A stretch of DNA of 6,096 bases from an uncultured Clostridia bacterium (GTDB taxonomy: Bacteria > Bacillota > Clostridia > Christensenellales > UBA1242): positions 1 to 6,096 of the forward strand of contig CALWII010000063.1 in assembly GCA_944380695.1 (NCBI GenBank), written 5' to 3'. Every line of letters starts with the position of its first letter. The stretch's first letter is position 1. Shown here in pieces: positions 5,574 through 6,096 of this stretch. A model generated the notes under the pieces. It made no database searches and was not told where the DNA came from. It saw only the letters and a program-made list of their open reading frames with translations. Both the position numbers and the translations under genes were made by a program.

Positions 5574-6068
5574 TTAGCCAATTATTTTGCTTCTGTTGTC
5601 ACAGATATTATCAATTGCAATAACAAGCGCTATTAAAAAAGGCACATCTTCATCATTTTTTGCATCAAGTTCAAAACTGTCTTTTATAGAAAACATTTGT
5701 CTTCGAATTGTGGCAATGACTTCGCCGTTTCTTAAAATCTCACTTGTGAGAGCAAAAAACTTTCCACCAATTTTTATCTCATCTTGATAGCCTTCAATAA
5801 AGAACTCTCCCTTAAAGCTCAACCACTTATCTTTTACTGTTGCTATTTTATTTTTATTCGCATCATAAATGTAGGCTTTGTGAACAAACCAATTAAACCA
5901 TTTATTTCTTACTTTATATAACAAGTTGTCTTGCATATCATAAATCTTTTTCACTCTGGTAATACTAAAAATTCTACCTTTGACCTTATAGACAGGTTGT
6001 TGATTTTCATCTAAAACTTTACTTCCCCCACCAAGTGAAAACACTTTATTTTTGATATATACTTTCAT
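5574..6068 (-). CDS. LURP-one-related / YxjI family protein (tubby-like fold)
   Basis: This 164-residue protein has the repeating beta-hairpin pattern of the LURP-one-related (DUF567) family. It starts YIKNKVFSLGGGSKVLDE (4-21). It then repeats the scheme hydrophobic-x-V/I-x-x-K/R-x-F/W at about 27-36 (YKVKGRIFSI), 51-60 (YKVRNKWFNW), 76-85 (ATVKDKWLSF) and 119-128 (ATIRRQMFSI). It ends with the hydrophobic helix VPFLIALVIAIDNI (142-155) that fills the centre of the tubby-like barrel. Length is normal for bacterial members (about 160-170). Function is not established; the related tubby and scramblase folds suggest lipid or membrane association, which is inference only. There is no signal peptide. 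The ATG at 6068 is supported by GGGAGGA (complement of 6078-6084), 9 nt upstream. Its promoter lies mostly beyond the right edge. Confidence 0.9.
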   Translation of the reverse strand: MKVYIKNKVFSLGGGSKVLDENQQPVYKVKGRIFSITRVKKIYDMQDNLLYKVRNKWFNWFVHKAYIYDANKNKIATVKDKWLSFKGEFFIEGYQDEIKIGGKFFALTSEILRNGEVIATIRRQMFSIKDSFELDAKNDEDVPFLIALVIAIDNICDNRSKIIG

Positions 6069-6077
6069 ATTTTTCTA

Positions 6078-6084
6078 TCCTCCC
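6078..6084 (-). promoter_or_regulatory. Ribosome binding site of the LURP-one gene
   Basis: The complement reads GGGAGGA, a strong Shine-Dalgarno sequence 9 nt from the ATG at 6068, which fixes the start near the window edge. Confidence 0.8.
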
Positions 6085-6096
6085 TAAAATTTTTTT

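Noticed and set aside
1..6096. Mobile element, defence island, CRISPR array or phage genes
   Set aside because: No direct repeats in array form, terminal inverted repeats, transposase, integrase or defence-protein motifs were seen; all large frames belong to chromosomal families.

Overview
The window is AT-rich (roughly one third GC by eye), with compact genes, AGGAGG-type ribosome binding sites and TTGACA/TATAAT-type promoters. With a GerW (YtfJ) sporulation protein and a DUF2953 (YtfI-like) partner, this points to a low-GC Bacillota, most likely an endospore-forming or formerly spore-forming Clostridia-type bacterium. The sequence shows no mobile element, phage gene, CRISPR array, rRNA or tRNA, and it looks like ordinary chromosomal core or near-core sequence.

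Layout. Positions 1-1544 hold a minus-strand operon: a DUF2953 membrane protein, GerW/YtfJ, and the first 185 codons of a D-alanyl-D-alanine carboxypeptidase (peptidase S11) that runs off the left edge. The last two genes overlap by 14 bp. Divergently, on the plus strand, 1679-2269 encodes a compact HD-domain protein resembling MESH1-type small alarmone hydrolases. Its near-consensus promoter sits so close to the ATG that the mRNA is predicted to be leaderless. A strong hairpin at about 2358-2399 separates it from a convergent minus-strand GT28/MGDG-synthase-like glycosyltransferase (2551-3798). That gene diverges from a DUF1846 protein (3919-5397, plus) across a 120-bp region where one palindromic TTGCAA could act as the -35 box in both directions. 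A second hairpin (5444-5477) separates DUF1846 from a convergent LURP-one/YxjI (tubby-like) gene on the minus strand (5574-6068).

How the genes relate. The left operon is a sporulation and cell-wall set: GerW is a forespore or germination protein in Bacillus, and S11 carboxypeptidases trim peptidoglycan stem peptides. The other four genes look like independent single-gene units covering nucleotide signalling, membrane glycolipid synthesis and two conserved families of unclear role. I see no convincing new multi-gene system. The most interesting points are the predicted leaderless alarmone-hydrolase-like gene, the possible shared -35 element, and the very well conserved but functionally unclear DUF1846 protein.
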